NCBI GenBank assembly: GCA_020201295.1 | Contig: JAIVHA010000067.1 | Location: 1 to 8,736, forward strand | DNA: 8,736 bases | Reading direction: 5' to 3' | From: Lysobacteraceae bacterium | GTDB lineage: Bacteria > Pseudomonadota > Gammaproteobacteria > DSM-19610 | Shown here: in pieces, positions 6,477-8,736 of the stretch | How positions within the stretch are numbered: the stretch's first letter is position 1 | Layout of the letters: each line of letters starts with the position of its first letter | Program-made: the position numbers and the translations under genes | Notes under the pieces: generated by a model | The model's database searches: none | Told to the model about the DNA's origin: nothing | What the model saw: only the letters and a program-made list of their open reading frames with translations

Positions 6477-7733
6477 TCAAGGGACCAACCACCAGGTGAC
6501 GAAACCGCTGCCCAGGATGACCAGCATCGCCAGGCCGACCCGGCTGCCGATCTGAACGCCCCCAATGCCCAGGGTGAGCCCCGCCTTGGCCAGGGAATTG
6601 ACGAAGGCCGCGATCAGGATGGCGAGGGCGGCCGACGCGATGCCCAGCGTGTCCCCGGCCATGTTGGCGAGCGAGAGGGTGATGGGGTCCACGTCCGTGA
6701 TGCCGGAGACGGCGGCGAGCAGGTAGATGCCGGCATCGCCGAAGTGGTCGGACAGGACGCGCGACAGCAGCAGGATGGCCGTGAGCAGGCCGGCGAAGAT
6801 CAGGGCCGGTACGAGTTCGAAGGGATTGCGCAATGGGGTGCTGGCGTGGTCGTGGCGTGGCCCGCCACGACGCCAGAAGATCCAGGCGGCAAGATAACTG
6901 GTGACGGTCATGGCCAGGAAGGGCCATAGCAGTGCCCAGGCCAGGGACGGGTTGAAAATGCCGCTGACCACCAGGATGCGCGGAAACATGGTGGCGCAGG
7001 CAACCAGGATGCCGCTCGCCAGGATGTTCTCCAGGCCCGGACTGCCGCGTGCCAGGCGTGAGAAATGCACCGTGACCGCGGTGGAGGAGGCAAGCCCCGC
7101 CAACAGGCCCGTCACCAGGATGCCCCTGCGTTCGCCGACGATCTTCATGGCGAAATAGCCGGCAAAGGAAATGGCGGCGATGATCACCACCATCCACCAG
7201 ATGCGCTGGGGATTGAGGGCCTGCCAGGGGCCGTAGCCTTCGTTGGGCAGCAGGGGCAGTGCCACCACCGAGATCAGCAGGAGTTTCAGGGTGGCATGGA
7301 GTTCCTTTTTTTCCATCCGCCCCACCCAGGCATGGAGGATGGGTTTGGTGCCCAGCAATATGGTGGTCACCACGGCTCCCGCGGCCGCCAGCGTGGCCTG
7401 CCCGAGGGTGGCCATGGCGCCGAAGGCGAAGGTCAGCAGCCCGGCGATCACGCCGGTGATGCCGACATCCCTCTCCTGGCGCTGGCTCAGGGCATGGGCC
7501 GCCACCAGCACCAGCGCCAGGGTGACGAAGGCCGCCGCCAGCAGAGCCTGTCCGAGCTGTTCCGACAACAGCCCCCATACACCGCCCAGCAGGCCGATCA
7601 ATGCATAGGTACGGATACCCGCGACGCGTTGCCCTTCCTCCTGTTCACGGTCTTTCCAGCCGCGCTCGAGACCGATCAAGAGGCCCAGTGCCAAGGCAAC
7701 ACCCAGGGTGAAAAAGGGAGTCAGGTTTTCCAT
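6477..7733 (-). CDS. MgtC/SapB family membrane protein with DUF4010 domain
   Basis: Intact 418-residue, very hydrophobic inner-membrane protein starting at 7733 (MENLTPFFTLGVALALG) and ending VTWWLVP at 6477. The N-terminal ~130 residues carry the MgtC/SapB pattern: GLLIGLERGWKDRE followed by GIRTYALIGLLGG, then more membrane segments. The remainder (about 180-400) matches the DUF4010 layout, including GLLAGLASSTAVTVHFSRLA and a C-terminal block of hydrophobic helices. Two-domain proteins of about 410-430 residues like this are common in proteobacteria. The related MgtC is linked to magnesium limitation and ATP synthase control, but the role of the DUF4010 form is unknown to me, so no gene symbol is given. 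AGGT nine bases before the ATG is a weak ribosome site. It converges with fimV and lies downstream, in the same direction, of the Kef-type remnant. A REP palindrome lies in its 5' region. Confidence 0.88.
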   Translation of the reverse strand: MENLTPFFTLGVALALGLLIGLERGWKDREQEEGQRVAGIRTYALIGLLGGVWGLLSEQLGQALLAAAFVTLALVLVAAHALSQRQERDVGITGVIAGLLTFAFGAMATLGQATLAAAGAVVTTILLGTKPILHAWVGRMEKKELHATLKLLLISVVALPLLPNEGYGPWQALNPQRIWWMVVIIAAISFAGYFAMKIVGERRGILVTGLLAGLASSTAVTVHFSRLARGSPGLENILASGILVACATMFPRILVVSGIFNPSLAWALLWPFLAMTVTSYLAAWIFWRRGGPRHDHASTPLRNPFELVPALIFAGLLTAILLLSRVLSDHFGDAGIYLLAAVSGITDVDPITLSLANMAGDTLGIASAALAILIAAFVNSLAKAGLTLGIGGVQIGSRVGLAMLVILGSGFVTWWLVP

Positions 7734-7765
7734 ACCTGGGTTACCTAATCATTGCAAAATTTCGC

Positions 7766-7817
7766 CTGTAGGAGCGGCGCGAGCCGCGAACATTCGCGGC
7801 TCGCGCCGCTCTTACGG
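7766..7817. repeat. REP-type palindrome
   Basis: GAGCGGCGCGAGCCGCGAA (7772-7790) is followed after CA by its perfect 19-bp complement (7793-7811). Pairing continues outward with wobbles, including GTAG (7768-7771) against CTTAC (7811-7815). The GTAGGAGCGGC...GCCGCGA form is the classic REP sequence of Pseudomonas, Xanthomonas and related gammaproteobacteria, usually mobilised by a RAYT (REP-associated tyrosine transposase). It is in the 232-nt gap between the two - strand genes. No RAYT gene is present in the window. Confidence 0.88.
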
Positions 7818-7841
7818 CACCTATGCTGGAGCGCGCTGCCG

Positions 7842-7858
7842 GTGCATTCCAGATGCAC
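7842..7858. other. Short inverted repeat beside the REP element
   Basis: GTGCAT (7842-7847) and ATGCAC (7853-7858) form a 6-bp stem with a 5-nt loop. No T-run follows on either strand. It is probably minor structure in the gap. Confidence 0.25.
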
Positions 7859-7882
7859 TGGTCAAGGCCAGTTCTCGAAGTA

Positions 7883-7912
7883 CCTATACCGGGCCGTCAT
7901 GCTTTTTCCCAA
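7883..7912 (-). promoter_or_regulatory. Weak candidate promoter for the MgtC-family gene
   Basis: On the - strand, TTGGGA (7912-7907) and TATAGG (7888-7883) are 18 bp apart. If used, the REP palindrome would lie in the 5' untranslated region of the MgtC-family mRNA, which starts at 7733. The match is only moderate. Confidence 0.22.
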
Positions 7913-7965
7913 TGAATTTTTTGCAACTAGCGGGTTTATGCAATGATCGGGTTAACGGATATGGG

Positions 7966-8373
7966 TCACGAAGCCCGCTTGCTGGTCATCCGCTCATCCA
8001 GGGTCAATACCAGCCGTTCCGCCGCATCGGCAAACGGCATGAGCACCAGATCGGCGTTTGCGGCCACCAGCTGGTTGGCGTCCAGCTGGTTGTGGGCCGC
8101 CAGGGCCACCGGTCCCATGGTGCGGATCAGGTGCAGATCCAGTTTCAGGCCGACCACGAACAGCAGCAGCGCGATGCCGATCTCGGCCAGCAGGTCCACG
8201 GCCATGCTTTCATGCACCCAGCCCAGCAGGGACGGGCCGACCAGTATCCCCACCGCGATGAAGGCGACGATCAGCGGCTGGCGCAGCCGGGTGGCGATCA
8301 GGCCGACCAGTGCGGAAAGCAACAGCAGTGCCGCGAATTCCTGGAAGGCATCGTGAAACTGGATTTCCAGCAT
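7966..8373 (-). CDS. Internally deleted remnant of a CPA2/Kef-type cation:proton antiporter
   Basis: 135 codons, start 8373, stop 7966-7968. Residues 1-92 (MLEIQFHDAFQEFAALLLLS to GPVALA) match the N-terminal membrane part of monovalent cation:proton antiporter-2 proteins, with RQPLIVAFIAVGILVGPSLL and ALLLFVVGLKLDL. Residues 93-126 (AHNQLDANQLVAANADLVLM, then PFADAAERLVL) look like the C-terminal end of a TrkA-N (NAD-binding) domain, which normally sits several hundred residues later. The membrane core, including the ion-binding helices, and most of the Rossmann domain are missing. The junction is near 8095-8100 and the frame stays open. As written it cannot be a working antiporter. A real deletion, perhaps by short homology at VALA, or a collapsed assembly would both explain it. 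A near-consensus promoter lies just upstream. No Shine-Dalgarno sequence is obvious. Confidence 0.75.
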   Translation of the reverse strand: MLEIQFHDAFQEFAALLLLSALVGLIATRLRQPLIVAFIAVGILVGPSLLGWVHESMAVDLLAEIGIALLLFVVGLKLDLHLIRTMGPVALAAHNQLDANQLVAANADLVLMPFADAAERLVLTLDERMTSKRAS

Positions 8374-8411
8374 GGGAGAGGGTGCTTCGTGGCCAGGGAA
8401 AGGTAGCGGCC

Positions 8412-8440
8412 AATATAAGAGGGGTCTTGGAACGAGTCAA
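8412..8440 (-). promoter_or_regulatory. Sigma-70 promoter for the Kef-type remnant
   Basis: On the - strand, TTGACT (8440-8435) and TATATT (8417-8412) are separated by exactly 17 bp, each one base from consensus. Transcription would start near 8405, leaving a leader of roughly 30 nt before ATG 8373. This is the best promoter match I noticed in the window. Confidence 0.62.
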
Positions 8441-8538
8441 AGCCGTTCGTGTCGGCTCATGCCGGTATGGAACAAAGGCGCTGCGGAGCGGATCGTGCAA
8501 CATGGCGGTCTTTGCGGGGAATGTAGTACCCTTCCGGT

Positions 8539-8736
8539 GTGCATCCCCTGATCCGTCTCCATTCCCTGCTGGTCTTCATCCTGTTGCTCGCCCTGACCGG
8601 CGCGGCCGGCCTGCTGCCCGGTTTGCTGCTGCTGATGTTGTTGTATGCGCGCACGGGCATGGTGCATCTTGATGGCCTGTTCATCATGGTGCGCCGGATT
8701 CGTTGGCTGTTGCTGTCCATCCTGGTGCTCTACGGC
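8539..8736 (+). CDS. Unidentified integral membrane protein, N-terminal part (3' end outside window)
   Basis: Open frame from GTG 8539 to the window edge, 66 codons, with an in-frame TAG at 8524-8526 just upstream, so GTG 8539 is the first usable start. The sequence begins VHPLIRLHSLLVFILLLALT. It contains two hydrophobic stretches (about 9-36 and 56-66), with charged MVRRIRW between them. Strong leucine content with few charges supports a real polytopic membrane protein. The overall style recalls the T component (CbiQ-like) of energy-coupling-factor transporters, but that is only an impression and the diagnostic region lies beyond the window. It is divergent from the Kef-type remnant. I see no clear ribosome binding site or promoter in the 165-nt gap. 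Confidence 0.6.
   Translation, partial: MHPLIRLHSLLVFILLLALTGAAGLLPGLLLLMLLYARTGMVHLDGLFIMVRRIRWLLLSILVLYG

Noticed and set aside
7065..7748. 227-codon open frame on the + strand
   Set aside because: Antisense to the MgtC-family gene. The Gly/Gln/His-rich composition is that of a shadow frame, while the - strand frame gives clear membrane segments.
7708..8406. 232-codon open frame on the + strand across the Kef-type remnant
   Set aside because: Spans a REP palindrome and is antisense to the recognisable antiporter segments, with no protein-like features.
8374..8538. tRNA or small RNA in the divergent gap
   Set aside because: I could not fold a cloverleaf or find a promoter-hairpin-T-run arrangement. 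Only the - strand promoter is supported.

Overview
The window is GC-rich and reads as chromosomal DNA from a gammaproteobacterium. The order leuC-leuD-leuB-asd-fimV is the arrangement known from Pseudomonas and from Chromatiales/Ectothiorhodospiraceae-type bacteria. Codon use is strongly GC-biased, and a GTAGGAGCGGC-type REP palindrome fits the same groups. The exact genus cannot be read from the sequence.

Layout on the + strand: the last ~40% of leuC (1-562), leuD (733-1394), leuB (1535-2605), asd (2685-3707) and fimV (3823-6239), followed by a strong intrinsic terminator (6265-6293). LeuC/LeuD (isopropylmalate isomerase) and LeuB (isopropylmalate dehydrogenase) are consecutive steps of leucine synthesis. 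Asd feeds the lysine/threonine/methionine/diaminopimelate branch. FimV is an inner-membrane polar hub protein that binds peptidoglycan. After the terminator there is a short degraded-looking ORF. Two - strand genes follow: an intact MgtC/SapB-DUF4010 membrane protein (7733-6477) and an internally deleted CPA2/Kef-type cation:proton antiporter (8373-7966). A REP palindrome lies between them. A + strand membrane protein starts at about 8539 and runs off the end.

The striking feature is how many genes are damaged. leuD carries a perfect 29-bp tandem duplication that shifts the frame. fimV is out of frame at a run of five Gs. The Kef-type gene has lost its centre, with an N-terminal membrane part joined in frame to a C-terminal nucleotide-binding-domain tail. 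The small ORF after fimV also looks frameshifted or chimeric. Either this lineage has real lesions, including leucine auxotrophy if leuD is truly broken, or the assembly carries errors. The sequence alone cannot decide.

The second striking feature is a pair of near-identical ~101-bp palindromic elements, one on each side of leuD. Each has 28-bp inverted arms built from three CGCAAAG heptamers around an AT-rich core. They look like a dispersed MITE-like repeat inserted twice in the leu operon. I see no phage, CRISPR, rRNA or tRNA, and no clear new multi-gene system.
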